Assembly (NCBI RefSeq): GCF_000739085.1
Contig: NZ_CP009110.1
Span: forward strand, 2,046,001-2,110,000
Direction of reading: 5' to 3'
Length of the DNA: 64,000 bases
DNA from: Amycolatopsis methanolica 239
GTDB taxonomy: Bacteria; Actinomycetota; Actinomycetes; Mycobacteriales; Pseudonocardiaceae
A program made the position numbers and the translations under genes. Positions 41,564 through 50,052 of this stretch are shown here, one piece after another (the stretch's first letter is position 1; each line of letters opens with the position of its first letter). Under the pieces are notes generated by a model. That model was not told the origin of the DNA and ran no database searches. It saw only the letters and a program-made list of their open reading frames with translations.

Positions 41564-42262
41564 ATGCCGGTCATCGTCATCACGGGAGCGAGCAGCGGAA
41601 TCGGGCGGGCCACCGCAATAGAGCTGGCCAAGGCGGGGCACCGGGTCGTGCTGGGCGCGCGCCGGGAACAGCGGCTGAAGGAGCTGGCCGCGCGCATCGG
41701 GGGCTCGTACCGGAGGCTGGACGTGACGGACGCGGAGGACGTGCAGTCCTTCGTGGACTGGGCGGTGGCCGAGCACGGCCGGGTCGACGTGATCGTCAAC
41801 AACGCCGGAGTGATGCCACTGTCCACTTTGGACCGGCTGAAGCTGGACGAGTGGAACCGGATGATCGACGTGAACATCCGGGGCGTGCTGCACGGAATCG
41901 CCGCGGGGCTGCCGGTGATGCGCCGGCAGGGCGGCGGGCGCTTCGTGAACATGGCGTCGATCGGTGCGCACGAGGTGGTGCCGACGGCGGCGGTCTACTG
42001 CGCGACCAAGTACGCGGTGTGGGCGCTGTCGGAGGGGTTGCGCCAGGAGACGGGCCCGGACATCCGGGTGACGACGATCTCGCCCGGCGTGACCGAGTCG
42101 GAGCTGGCGGACAGCATCACGGACGAGGAGGCCGCCGAGGGAATGCGGAGCTACCGCGCGAAGACGATCCCCGCTGCGGCGATCGCCCGCGCGATCACTT
42201 TCGCGATCGAGCAGTCCGCCGAGGTGGACGTGAACGAAATCATCGTCCGCCCGGCGGCCTAG
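41564..42262 (+). CDS. SDR-family oxidoreductase (YdfG/serine-dehydrogenase-like)
   Basis: A 232-residue SDR with VIVITGASSGIGRATAIELAKAGH, NNAGVMPLS, and MASIGAHEVVPTAAVYCATKYAVWALS holding Ser, Tyr and Lys of the active site. It starts with ATG 41564 behind AAGGAG. The family (SDR1, DltE/YdfG-like) reduces various aldehydes, ketones and 3-hydroxy acids. Standing alone between the LAYTG gene and a damaged membrane-anchored protein, it gives no hint on substrate. Confidence 0.88.
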   Translation: MPVIVITGASSGIGRATAIELAKAGHRVVLGARREQRLKELAARIGGSYRRLDVTDAEDVQSFVDWAVAEHGRVDVIVNNAGVMPLSTLDRLKLDEWNRMIDVNIRGVLHGIAAGLPVMRRQGGGRFVNMASIGAHEVVPTAAVYCATKYAVWALSEGLRQETGPDIRVTTISPGVTESELADSITDEEAAEGMRSYRAKTIPAAAIARAITFAIEQSAEVDVNEIIVRPAA

Positions 42263-42304
42263 GTGTAATCCAATCGCGACGTTGAACAGTGTTGCACCGA
42301 GCCG

Positions 42305-42910
42305 GTGACTTCCGATCCAACTGACGTCTCCACGGCACGCAGGTTAGGGCAGTCGGTGAAATCGAGAACTCGCTGGGAAATCGGCGTCGCGGTGGTCGGT
42401 GCGCTGGTGGTCGCCGGTGTGACGGTCGGCGTGACGGCTGCCCTCGACGGGACGGACGCTCCTCGCTCGGCCGGCTCGCCGGCGACCACCACGTCGCGGT
42501 CGCCAGTCTTTTCGTCCACGGTGACGGCCGCGGCGCCATGAACGCCTGCCAGTCACTCTCCGAGAAGCCGGAGTTCGGCGGCGCTGCACTGTCCCGCGAA
42601 CAGCTCGAAGGTCACCTACGACGCAGTGCCCTGGGATCTGCGCCGCTACTGGGTGGGCTGGCACCCCGGCGACAAACCCAAGCCCAAGAAATCCATTTCG
42701 GAGGGCACGTTCGAAGTCGGGGTGGACATCGAAGCGGGCAAGTACAAGGGAAACTGCCCCAACGGTGGCTGTTGGGCCCGCTACGCCGACGATTCCGGCA
42801 ACGACATCATCGCCAATGACCTCACCGAAGGGTCGTCCACGATGCAGTTCACCGCCAGGAAGGGCGAGTTCGTGTCGGTCAGTCGCTGCACCTTCACCAA
42901 GGTGAACTAG
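42305..42910 (+). pseudogene. membrane-anchored extracellular protein, apparently split
   Basis: First half: GTG 42305 encodes 78 residues with one membrane helix (IGVAVVGALVVAGVTVGVTAAL) and a Ser/Thr/Pro linker, stopping at 42541. Second half: the same frame from about 42600 (ATG-like GTG 42626) reads WVGWHPGDKPKPKKSISEG then GTFEVGVDIEAGKYKGNCPNGGCWARYADDSGNDIIANDL to the stop at 42910, a beta-rich module common at the C-terminus of actinobacterial surface proteins. The bridging segment (MNACQSLSEKPEFGG) is in another frame. Two indels in 42530-42610 would explain it. Could alternatively be two short genes. Confidence 0.5.
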
Positions 42911-43582
42911 CTACCGCAGCAAGGAACCCAGTCGCTGGGCCGCGTCGACCACCGTGCGGCCCAGCGACTCCTCGTCGGGTGCGGAGAACAGTGACAGGCC
43001 GATGCTGACGTCCCGTCCGGGCACCACCGCGGAGACCCCGATGATCGACGGCGCGATTTCCCCGTAGGACACGGCGAAGCCGCGCTTGCGGGCCAGCGAG
43101 ACCTCCTCGCGCTCGTCCTCCACAGCCGGGGCCGCGGACAGCAGTGCCAGGCCTGCCGAACCGCGGTCGATCGGGTCGACCTGGCCGGGCCGGAAGCTCA
43201 CGTGCATCCGCGCCTGCCGCGGCTCGACGATCATCAGCATCCGCACCTCGTCCGCGCCCTCCCGCACCACCAGGTGCGCCGTCGCCTGGGTGAGGTCCGT
43301 CAGCTCCTCCAGCACGGGCCGCGCGAGCGTCCGCAGGTCCTGCTCCACCGGCTCGGCCAGCCGCACCAGGCCCGTCCCGAGCGGGATCCGCTTGAACCGG
43401 TCCCGCCGGCACAACCGGTGCGCCTCCAGCGTGCGCACGAGCCGGTGCGCCACCGTCGGGTGCACGCCCACCCCTTCGGCGATCTCGGTCAGCGTCATCC
43501 CCTGCGGGTGCGCGACGAGCAGGTCGAGGATCTGCAACCCGTTGTGCAGCGTTTTCGACATCCCCGAGTCGACTTCGGACAC
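42911..43582 (-). CDS. IclR-family transcriptional regulator
   Basis: A 223-residue IclR protein: winged HTH (NGLQILDLLVAHPQGMTLTEIAEGVGVHPTVAHRLVRTLEAH) and ligand domain (ATAHLVVREGADEVRMLMIVEP; DPIDRGSAGLALLSA; GEIAPSIIGVSAVVPGRD; VDAAQRLGSLLR). GTG 43582 has an AGGGGG sequence 7 bases before it and was chosen over ATG 43561. It is divergent from the truncated MFS transporter, which it may once have controlled. IclR proteins usually sense carboxylic or aromatic acids. Confidence 0.88.
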   Translation of the reverse strand: MSEVDSGMSKTLHNGLQILDLLVAHPQGMTLTEIAEGVGVHPTVAHRLVRTLEAHRLCRRDRFKRIPLGTGLVRLAEPVEQDLRTLARPVLEELTDLTQATAHLVVREGADEVRMLMIVEPRQARMHVSFRPGQVDPIDRGSAGLALLSAAPAVEDEREEVSLARKRGFAVSYGEIAPSIIGVSAVVPGRDVSIGLSLFSAPDEESLGRTVVDAAQRLGSLLR

Positions 43583-43619
43583 GCGGGCACCCCCTTGACG
43601 ACGAACCGGACCGCGACCT

Positions 43620-44598
43620 AACCCGGCGGCGCTGCGGGCGGGCGAGGACCTGTTCGTCGTCGCCGCCGACGGCAGCCGCGGCGACCACCTGCGCTTCGGC
43701 GAGCAGGTCGGGGCGGGCGTCACCGGTGACGGCTGGGGCGATCGCCCAGCCGGTCGCGATGATCCTCGGCAGCCTCACCGGCGGCCTGATCCTCGACCAC
43801 ATCAACTGGTTCGGCCTGTCCGGCTGGCGGTGGGTGTTCATCCTGCAGGGCCTGGTCGGCCTGGTCGTGCTCGCGTATCTGCCGAACAAGCCCAGCCAGG
43901 CGCGCTTCCTCTCGCGCGAGGCGAGCGAGTGGCTGGAAACCGAGATCAACAAGGACTACGCGCCGGAGCAGAAGGAGACCTACCTCGGCCAGCTGCGGGT
44001 CATGAAGGACCGCAAGGTGCTCTACATGGCCTTCGCGAACCTGTTCGCCGCGTGCGGCCTGTACGGGTTCACCTTCTTCCTGCCGCAGATCGTCAAGCAG
44101 ACGGATCCGTCCTACTCGGCGACCAACATCGGCTTCCTCGGCGTGATCGCGTGGCTCGTCGGCGCGGTGGGCATGCTGCTGGTGGCGCGCAACTGCGACC
44201 GGACGGGGGAGCGGCGCGGGCACGTCGTCGCGATGATGCTGCTGGCCGCGATCGGCCTGTTCGGCACCATCCAGTTCCGGCACACCCCGGTGGCGGCGTT
44301 GATCTGCCTGTCGCTGGTCGCGATCGGTGTGCTCGGCTACCTCGCGCCGTACTGGGCGCTGGCCTCGCGGGTGCTGTCCAAGGAGCACACCGCGGTCGGG
44401 CTGGCCGCGATCAACTCGATCGCCGCGCTGGGCGGGTTCTTCGGGCCGTACGTGATCGGAAAGAACGCCACCGCCGACAACGTGTCGGTGGGCCTGTACT
44501 TCCCGATCGCGTGCCTGGTCATCTGCGCGGTGATGCTGTCCTTCCTCAAGGTGACGAAGGAACGGCCTGGCGCCGTGGCGACTCACGAGGTAGTTTAG
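43620..44598 (+). pseudogene. MFS transporter (ACS family) lacking its first half
   Basis: From about 43726 the frame reads GAIAQPVAMILGSLTGGLILDH, GWRWVFILQGLVGLVVLAYLPNKPSQARFLSREASEWLETEIN and seven further membrane helices to LVICAVMLSFLKVTKERPG. It corresponds to helices 5-12 of an anion:cation symporter family (D-galactonate/4-hydroxyphenylacetate-type) permease; the first about 140 residues are missing. The preceding 100 bases (about 43624-43723) read ALRAGEDLFVVAADGSRGD in another frame and look like the start of an unrelated gene, so a deletion probably joined two genes. 290 residues remain. Confidence 0.7.
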
Positions 44599-44609
44599 AT
44601 ATTAACTAC
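44590..44609. promoter_or_regulatory. MarR operator upstream of the marR gene
   Basis: GTAGTT-N8-AACTAC, 20 bases, 25 bases before the MarR ATG. The same architecture (GTAGTA-N8-TACTAC) occurs before homogentisate dioxygenase at 45178-45197. The A/T-rich core stands out in GC-rich DNA. Confidence 0.75.
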
Positions 44610-44634
44610 TTCCTCCGGCGATAGGGTTGCGGTC

Positions 44635-45159
44635 ATGGCGGATGGCGAGCTCGACTTCTGGTCCTTCGTCGAGCTCGCCAACCGCAGGCTCGCCGAGGAG
44701 TTCGGCTTCCGGCACCAGCTCGCCACCGAGGTGCTGCTGACGCTGAACCGGGCCTCCAGCATCGTCACCTACGACCTGGAGGCCAGCGTCCACCGGCCGC
44801 GCGGCCAGTCCTGGTCCGGCTTCCGGCTGCTGTTCGTTACCTGGCTGGCCGGCCCGCTGGAGGCGAAGAAGGCCGCCGAGCTGACCGGCATGAGCCGCGC
44901 GGCGGTGTCCAACCTGTCGAAGACCCTGGTGGCCGACGGGCTGCTGGAGCGCACGCCCGGCGAGCACGACGGCCGCTCGGTGCTGCTGTCGCTGTCCGAA
45001 CGCGGCCGCGCCGAGATGGTCGAGGTGTTCCGCGAGCACAACGAGCGCGAGCACGAGTGGACCAGCGTCCTCACCGAGGCTGAGCAGCGGATCCTGGTGA
45101 TGCTGCTGGACAAGCTGATCACCAACCGCGACCAGTTCGACGTGCGTGGCCGCAACTGA
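44635..45159 (+). CDS. MarR-family regulator of homogentisate degradation
   Basis: A 174-residue MarR protein. Winged helix: LAGPLEAKKAAELTGMSRAAVSNLSKTLVADGLLERTPGEHDGRSVLLSLSERGRAEM. The N-terminal helices (FVELANRRLAEEFGFRH) form the dimer. Matching 20-bp operators lie before its own gene and before hmgA, 63 bases downstream. It very likely represses itself and the hmgA-fahA operon and is relieved by homogentisate or a related catabolite. Confidence 0.9.
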   Translation: MADGELDFWSFVELANRRLAEEFGFRHQLATEVLLTLNRASSIVTYDLEASVHRPRGQSWSGFRLLFVTWLAGPLEAKKAAELTGMSRAAVSNLSKTLVADGLLERTPGEHDGRSVLLSLSERGRAEMVEVFREHNEREHEWTSVLTEAEQRILVMLLDKLITNRDQFDVRGRN

Positions 45160-45177
45160 CCCTTGCGCACGAGCGAA

Positions 45178-45197
45178 GTAGTACATACATTTACTAC
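45178..45197. promoter_or_regulatory. MarR operator upstream of hmgA
   Basis: GTAGTA-N8-TACTAC, 20 bases, located 25 bases before the hmgA ATG, exactly as far as the first copy lies from marR. Position and spacing fit repression by the MarR protein. Confidence 0.78.
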
Positions 45198-45222
45198 ATC
45201 GGACCGGCAAGGAGGCGAGGTC

Positions 45223-46413
45223 ATGGCGTACTACCGGCAGGTCGGTGCGGTTCCGCCGAAGCGGCACACGCAGCACCGCACCCCCGAGGGTGGCCTGTAC
45301 TACGAGGAGCTGATGGGGGAGGAGGGCTTCTCCAGCGACTCGTCGCTGCTCTACCACCGCAACATCCCGTCGGCGATCGTCGACTCGACGGTCTGGGAGC
45401 TCCCGGACCTGACCACCGAGGCCAACCACCCGCTCCGGCCGTGGCACCTCAAGCTGCACGAGCTGTTCCCCGGCGAGGAGTGGAAGTCCAACGACGTCGT
45501 CACCGGGCGGCGGCTCGTGCTCGGCAACGGCGACGTGCGCATCTCCTACGTCGTGGCGGGCGAGGTGTCCCCGCTGTACCGCAACTCGATCGGCGACGAG
45601 TGCGTCTACATCGAGTCCGGTGAGGGCGTCGTCGAGACCGTGTTCGGCGTGCTGCCGTTCCGTCAGGGCGACTACGTGATCCTGCCGCGCGCCACCACCC
45701 ACCGCTGGGTGCCGGACGGCCCGGTGCGGGCGTACGCCATCGAGGCGAACTCGCACATCACGCCGCCGAAGCGGTACCTGTCCAAGTACGGCCAGCTGCT
45801 GGAGCACGCGCCGTACTGCGAGCGCGACCTGCACGGGCCCACCGAGCCGCTGCTGGTCGAGGGCACCGACGTCGAGGTGCTGATCAAGCACCGCGGCAGC
45901 ACCGGGATCGTCGGCACCCGGTTCGTGTACCCGCAGCACCCGTTCGACGTGGTCGGCTGGGACGGCTGCCTGTACCCGTACACGTTCAACGTGAGCGACT
46001 TCGAGCCGATCACCGGCCGCGTGCACCAGCCGCCGCCGGTGCACCAGGTGTTCGAGGGCGACAACTTCGTCGTCTGCAACTTCGTCCCGCGCAAGGTGGA
46101 CTACCACCCGCTGTCCATCCCGGTGCCGTACTACCACTCCAATGTGGACTCCGACGAGGTCATGTTCTACTGCGGCGGTGACTACGAGGCGCGCAAGGGC
46201 TCGGGCATCGGGCAGGGCTCGATCTCGCTGCACCCGGGCGGCCACTCGCACGGCCCGCAGCCGGGCGCCTACGAGCGCAGCATCGGCGCGGAGTTCTTCG
46301 ACGAGCTGGCCGTCATGGTCGACACGTTCCGCCCGCTGGAGCTGGGTGAGGGCGGCCGCGCGGCCGAGGACCCGAACTACGCGTGGACCTGGGCCGGGCG
46401 GGGGCCGAAGTGA
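45223..46413 (+). CDS. hmgA: homogentisate 1,2-dioxygenase
   Basis: A 396-residue cupin dioxygenase that opens the ring of homogentisate to maleylacetoacetate in tyrosine/phenylalanine degradation. Landmarks are ECVYIESGEGVVETVFGVLPFRQGDYVILPRATTHRW, the iron-site region PPPVHQVFEGDNFVVCNFVPRK, and FYCGGDYEARKGSGIGQGSISLHPGGHSHGPQPG. ATG 45223 with GGAGGCGAGG. First gene of the operon hmgA, unknown gene, fahA, all joined by GTGA overlaps. Confidence 0.96.
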   Translation: MAYYRQVGAVPPKRHTQHRTPEGGLYYEELMGEEGFSSDSSLLYHRNIPSAIVDSTVWELPDLTTEANHPLRPWHLKLHELFPGEEWKSNDVVTGRRLVLGNGDVRISYVVAGEVSPLYRNSIGDECVYIESGEGVVETVFGVLPFRQGDYVILPRATTHRWVPDGPVRAYAIEANSHITPPKRYLSKYGQLLEHAPYCERDLHGPTEPLLVEGTDVEVLIKHRGSTGIVGTRFVYPQHPFDVVGWDGCLYPYTFNVSDFEPITGRVHQPPPVHQVFEGDNFVVCNFVPRKVDYHPLSIPVPYYHSNVDSDEVMFYCGGDYEARKGSGIGQGSISLHPGGHSHGPQPGAYERSIGAEFFDELAVMVDTFRPLELGEGGRAAEDPNYAWTWAGRGPK

Positions 46414-47234
46414 GTGTGTTCGCCGGCTTCCTCGACGACGCGGCGGTGTTCCCGCCCGGTCTGAAGCCCCTGCCGCGGGCGGTGCCGGACCACGCCGCGC
46501 ACCTCGCGTCGGGCTACGGCGAGCTGGTCGGCCCGCTGGTCCTGGCCGCGCCCGCGCTCGCGGAGCTCGGCGCGGTCGCTGCCGAGCCGCTCGATCTGTC
46601 GGTGACCGCGCCGGGCGGCCCGGCCCAGCTGCCGGACGCTCTGGGCCGGGCCGCCGACCTGCCGGTGCGGCTGGCCGGGTTCGAGGTCGCGGTGCCCGCG
46701 GAGTCGTCGGTGCCGGAGTTCTTCCGCGCGCTGGAGGCCGCCGGTGATGTGCCGGTGTTCGTCGAGGTGCCACGGGATTCCCGCCGCGCCGAGGTGATCG
46801 CGACCTGCGCGAAGACCGGGCACGCCGCGAAGTTCCGGACCGGTGGGGTGAAGGCGGAGCTGTACCCGGACGAGGCGGAGCTGGCCGCGGCGGTGCATGC
46901 CGTGGTGCGGGCGGGAGTGCCGTTCAAGGCGACCGCCGGGCTGCACCACGCGGTGCGGAACACGGACCCGTCGACCGGGTTCGAGCAGCATGGGTTCCTG
47001 AACCTGCTGCTGGCGACGGCGGCCGCCCGCTCCGGCGCGGGCGAGGACGAGCTCGTCGCGTTGCTCGCGGAGCGGGACGGCGCGCGGGTGGCCGAACTGG
47101 TGTCCGAAGTGGACCCCGCGGCGCGTGAGTCGTTCCGGTCGTTCGGGACCTGCAGCATCGACGAACCGGTGGCCGAGCTGGTGGACCTCGGACTGGTCCC
47201 GGCTTCGGCGCTGGGAGGAGGAGTGACGGCGTGA
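46410..47234 (+). CDS. unassigned conserved protein inside the homogentisate operon
   Basis: A 274-residue protein that starts with GTG 46410 over the hmgA stop and ends over the fahA start. Its pattern of alternating strands and helices and the segment AAKFRTGGVKAELYPDEAELAAAVHAVVRAGVPFKATAGLHHAVR look like half of a TIM barrel, with QHGFLNLLLATAAA after it. The conserved RTGG and KATAGLHH are the most site-like residues. No glutathione-S-transferase fold is visible. The operon lacks an evident maleylacetoacetate isomerase, so this gene is a candidate for that step or for an auxiliary function. I do not recognise the family by name. Confidence 0.8.
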   Translation: MSVFAGFLDDAAVFPPGLKPLPRAVPDHAAHLASGYGELVGPLVLAAPALAELGAVAAEPLDLSVTAPGGPAQLPDALGRAADLPVRLAGFEVAVPAESSVPEFFRALEAAGDVPVFVEVPRDSRRAEVIATCAKTGHAAKFRTGGVKAELYPDEAELAAAVHAVVRAGVPFKATAGLHHAVRNTDPSTGFEQHGFLNLLLATAAARSGAGEDELVALLAERDGARVAELVSEVDPAARESFRSFGTCSIDEPVAELVDLGLVPASALGGGVTA

Positions 47235-48412
47235 CCACGATTGACATCCCCGAGGGGTCGCTGTTCGGGCTGGACAACTTGCCCTACGGCGTGTTCTCCA
47301 CGCCGGGGACGCAGCCGCGGGTCGGCGTGCGGGTGGGCGACTCGGTGGTCGACCTGGCGGTGGCGCTGGGCGACGACGTGTTCGCGCGGCCGTCGTTGAA
47401 CGCGTTCATGGCGCAGGGCTACGACCGGTGGGTCTCGGTGCGGGCGCGTATTTCGGAGCTCGTGCGGGGTGAAGTGCCCGCTGAGGCGGTCTTCCCGGTG
47501 TCCGAAGTGGAACTGCACCTGCCCGTCGAGGTCGCGGACTACGTGGACTTCTACGCGTCCGAGCACCACGCGTCCAACCTGGGGCGGCTGTTCCGGCCGG
47601 ACGCCGAGCCGCTGATGCCGAACTGGAAGTACCTGCCGGTGGGCTACCACGGGCGCTCCGGGACGGTCGTGGTGTCCGGCACGGACATCGTGCGGCCGTG
47701 CGGGCAGCGCAAGGCGCCGGACGAGGCCGCGCCGTCGTTCGGCGAGTCGCGGCGGCTGGACATCGAGGCGGAGCTGGGGTTCATCGTCGGGGTCCCGTCG
47801 GCGCTCGGTTCGGGTGTCCGGACGGAGGACTTCGCGCGGCACGTGTTCGGCGCGGTGCTGGTGAACGACTGGTCGGCGCGGGACATCCAGGCCTGGGAAT
47901 ACGTCCCGCTGGGCCCGAACCTCGGCAAGAGCTTCGCGACGTCGATCTCGCCGTGGGTGGTGCCGCTGCTGGCGCTGGAGGCCGCACGGGTCCCGACGCC
48001 GGAGCAGTCGCCGGAGCCGTTGCCGTACCTGCGGGAGTCGTCGCCGTGGGGGCTGGACATCGAGTTGTCGGTTTTGTGGAACGGGCAGGAGGTCAGCCGC
48101 CCCCCGTACCGGGAGATGTACTGGTCGCCGGCGCAGATGCTGGCACACATGACGGTCAACGGCGCGTCGTCGCGGACAGGCGACCTGTACGCGTCCGGCA
48201 CGATCTCCGGCCCGGAGAAGAACCAGCGCGGCGCGTTCATCGAGCTGACCTGGGGCGGCAAGGAGCCGATCGAGGTCAACGGCGAGTCTCGAACGTTCCT
48301 CCTCGACGGCGACGAGGTGGCCATCACGGCGACCGCCCCGGGCTCGGAAGGCCGCATCGGTTTCGGCGAGGTGCGGGGGAGGATCCTGCCGGCCACGGAG
48401 GCGAAGCGCTGA
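47231..48412 (+). CDS. fahA: fumarylacetoacetase
   Basis: A 393-residue FAH: N-terminal SH3-like domain then VADYVDFYASEHHASNLGRLFRP, NWKYLPVGYHGRSGTVVVSG, metal ligands in ESRRLDIEAELGFIVG and VNDWSARDIQAWEYVPLGPNLGKSFATSISPWVV, and GEVRGRILPA at the end. It splits fumarylacetoacetate to fumarate and acetoacetate. The latter can join the HMG-CoA lyase product. GTG 47231 overlaps the previous stop by 4 bases. Confidence 0.95.
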   Translation: MTTIDIPEGSLFGLDNLPYGVFSTPGTQPRVGVRVGDSVVDLAVALGDDVFARPSLNAFMAQGYDRWVSVRARISELVRGEVPAEAVFPVSEVELHLPVEVADYVDFYASEHHASNLGRLFRPDAEPLMPNWKYLPVGYHGRSGTVVVSGTDIVRPCGQRKAPDEAAPSFGESRRLDIEAELGFIVGVPSALGSGVRTEDFARHVFGAVLVNDWSARDIQAWEYVPLGPNLGKSFATSISPWVVPLLALEAARVPTPEQSPEPLPYLRESSPWGLDIELSVLWNGQEVSRPPYREMYWSPAQMLAHMTVNGASSRTGDLYASGTISGPEKNQRGAFIELTWGGKEPIEVNGESRTFLLDGDEVAITATAPGSEGRIGFGEVRGRILPATEAKR

Positions 48413-48451
48413 GCCGAAGGCACTCCCGGCAAGCTGTCCGCCGGGGGTGCC

Positions 48452-49197
48452 TCAGCTCAGCTGCAGCCGCATGCCCACCGTCTCGTGGTGCGGCAGGTCG
48501 GCGATCGAGCACGTGAACGTCGAGCGGCCCAACGCGTCATGGCCCGCCTCGATCCGGGTCGCGACGGTCCCGACGGGTTTGTATACCGCGTGCACACCGC
48601 GCGGAAGGACTACCTGGTGGTGCACTCCCCAGGTGCGGGTGACGTGCGGCTCCGGCCCCGGCGTGCCGCCGACGGTCAAGCTCCGCGCCCGGATCCGCAC
48701 CTTGCGACGTCGTTTCTCGGGTTGGTTCCAGGCGCTGCCGACGTGAAGGCGGATCAGGTGCGGCTCGTCCTTCACGGCCTCCGCGAGCATCATGCTCGAC
48801 TCGTGGACGTCGCCGTTGCACTCGATGTGGGTCACCTGCTGCCACTTTGATCACGACCTGGGATTCAGGCTCCCGCAGGATGAGGTCGGTGTAGCGCGCG
48901 AGCAAGCTTCCGGTCTTCCTCGTGTTCACGCAGCGGTTCGCGCCGGTCCCGCCAGATGGCGGTGACGGCCCCCAGGACGGACAGGGCCACGGCGGCACGG
49001 GCGCCGGCCCGGATGGGGAGGCTGCCGAACAGGGTGCCGAGCAGGCCCGCGAAGCCCAGCAAGCCGACCACGGCTTTCAGTGCAGCAGGAAGACCTTCCT
49101 CGGTGATGTACGAGTCGAGCCAGGCTACGAAACTCTTGAACACACCCTCGCCCCCTCTGCGCCGGAGAGCCACGAGCCGCCGTTGAACGGCATACAT
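48452..49197 (-). pseudogene. membrane protein of unknown function, split into three frames
   Basis: ATG 49197 opens MYAVQRRLVALRRRG, then FKSFVAWLDSYITEEGLPAALKAVVGLLGFAGLLGTLFGS with two membrane helices and a charged REPLREHEEDRK. Near 48900 the frame changes and continues LLARYTDLILREPESQVVIKVA. Near 48840 it changes again to VTHIECNGDVHESSMMLAEAVKDEPHLIRLHVGSAW, ending FTCSIADLPHHETVGMRLQLS at 48452. Each junction is explained by one extra base. I read it as one about 246-residue gene rather than two small genes. Family not recognised. Confidence 0.55.
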
Positions 49198-49270
49198 ACC
49201 AGAGAGTAAGGCCGAATCTTTCGCGTCCGTTACTGCCTTCGAGTGCTGTTCAGTAACAGTCGCAGGGCCC

Positions 49271-50041
49271 CTACCGGCCCGTGAACGTGGCCTTCCCCGG
49301 CCCCTCTTCGAGGAAGGACCGCACCGCGTTGCGCAGGTCCTCCGTCCGGTACAGGTCCGCCGCGATCGAGGTAATCGCGGCGTTCGCCTCGGCGACGCCG
49401 CCGTTCGCGAAGTGCGACAGCACCTTCTTCGTCGCCACGTGGGCGCGCGTCGGGCCCTCCGCCAACGATGCCGCGAAGGACCGGGCGGCCTCGTCGAACC
49501 CGGCGTCCGGCAGCACCCGGTTCACCACGCCCCACCGCTCCAGCTCGGCCGCCGGGTAGCGGTCGCCCGTCATCACGAACTCCGCGGCCCGCCCGACGCC
49601 CGCCCGCGCGGCCAGGCGCTGCGTGCCGCCCATCGCCGGGGTCAGGCCGACGACCTTCTCCACCAGCCCGAACGACGCCCGCTCCGCCGCGAGGATCAAG
49701 TCGCACGCCACCGCGACCTCAAAAGCCCACGTCAGGCACAAGCCGTGCGCCGCGAACACCGTCGGGATCTCCAGCGCCGCGATCCGGTCCGGCAACGCCA
49801 GCATCCGGTCGAACAGCTCCTTCGCCTGCCCGGGCGTCTCCTGCGCGGCGAACAGCGACACGTCGACCCCGCCGCTGACGATCTTGCCCTCGGCGCGGAT
49901 CAGCAGCGCCCGCGCATCCCCGAGGCGGTCCAGCGCGGCGTCGAAGTCCGCGTGCAGCTCCAGCGTGTACAGGTTGAGCGGCCCGGCGTCGATCGTCAGC
50001 ACGGCCAGTCCGGTGGGCTCGAGGTCCAGGCGCACAGTCAC
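49271..50041 (-). CDS. enoyl-CoA hydratase/isomerase-family protein
   Basis: A 256-residue crotonase from GTG 50041. First oxyanion loop EGKIVSGGVDVSLF, second VFAAHGLCLTWAFEVAVACDLILAAE, then FGLVEKVVGLTPAMGGTQRLAARAG. Position one uses GGVDV rather than GADL, and the usual catalytic Glu is in LVEKVVG/LTPAMGGT. It is one of two intact genes in a heavily damaged segment, and its substrate is unknown. Confidence 0.85.
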   Translation of the reverse strand: MTVRLDLEPTGLAVLTIDAGPLNLYTLELHADFDAALDRLGDARALLIRAEGKIVSGGVDVSLFAAQETPGQAKELFDRMLALPDRIAALEIPTVFAAHGLCLTWAFEVAVACDLILAAERASFGLVEKVVGLTPAMGGTQRLAARAGVGRAAEFVMTGDRYPAAELERWGVVNRVLPDAGFDEAARSFAASLAEGPTRAHVATKKVLSHFANGGVAEANAAITSIAADLYRTEDLRNAVRSFLEEGPGKATFTGR

Positions 50042-50052
50042 AAGGCCGCAGA

